Shown one piece after another: positions 4,986 through 5,022 of a stretch of 5,022 nt of DNA. The stretch covers positions 1 through 5,022 of the forward strand of contig CAMUGK010000068.1 of NCBI GenBank assembly GCA_947088415.1, in the 5' to 3' direction. The number at the start of each line of letters is the position of its first letter. The first letter of the stretch is position 1. This DNA comes from an uncultured Bacillota bacterium (lineage in GTDB: Bacteria; Bacillota; Clostridia; Christensenellales; UBA1242). The notes beneath the pieces were generated by a model. That model was not told the DNA's origin. It made no database searches and worked only from the letters and a program-made list of their open reading frames with translations. The translations under genes were made by a program, and so were the position numbers.

Positions 4986-5022
4986 GACTTTTTCTTACTT
5001 TTAAATCATTAATCATAAGAAA

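Overview
The window looks like a chromosomal segment of a low-G+C Gram-positive bacterium (Firmicutes, probably Clostridia-like). The evidence is strong A+T bias, AGGAGG-type ribosome binding sites, consensus sigma-A style promoter boxes, TAA as stop codon in eight of nine genes, a lipobox-type lipoprotein, and the Firmicutes gene order rpsP-khpA-rimM-trmD-...-ylqF. I cannot name a species; an uncultured gut-type Firmicute is a guess.

Layout, in order of coordinate. A minus-strand small lipoprotein of unknown function (13-534) is divergent from a plus-strand NUDIX hydrolase (641-1210). The 106-bp space between them carries a near-perfect promoter for the NUDIX gene and a plausible opposing promoter that uses the same -35 bases. 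A symmetric hairpin at 1209-1239 separates the NUDIX gene from the convergent minus-strand block and probably terminates both directions. The minus-strand block, read from right to left, is rpsP (bS16), khpA (KH RNA-binding protein), rimM, trmD, a small P-loop kinase-like gene, ylqF/rbgA and finally yraN. Four or five of these act directly on ribosome or tRNA maturation: bS16 and RimM on the 30S, RbgA on the 50S, TrmD on tRNA position 37, and KhpA as an RNA chaperone-like protein. Spacing is tight (22 nt, 0 nt, 4-nt overlap, 28 nt, 53 nt), so rpsP to ylqF is very likely one transcript. The usual rplS after trmD and rnhB after ylqF are absent from this stretch; the P-loop gene sits in the rplS position.

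The least ordinary content is non-coding. An A+T-rich repeat made of two successive palindromes lies just upstream of rpsP (4909-4985). It recurs in inverted orientation just downstream of ylqF (1732-1808). A third, partial copy in the opposite orientation (1603-1735) is interrupted by a 66-bp segment of three small hairpins. This looks like a dispersed, possibly mobile, palindromic repeat family bracketing the ribosome-maturation operon. I see no phage, CRISPR, toxin-antitoxin, tRNA or rRNA signal. The only candidate for something undescribed is the repeat family and its composite form.
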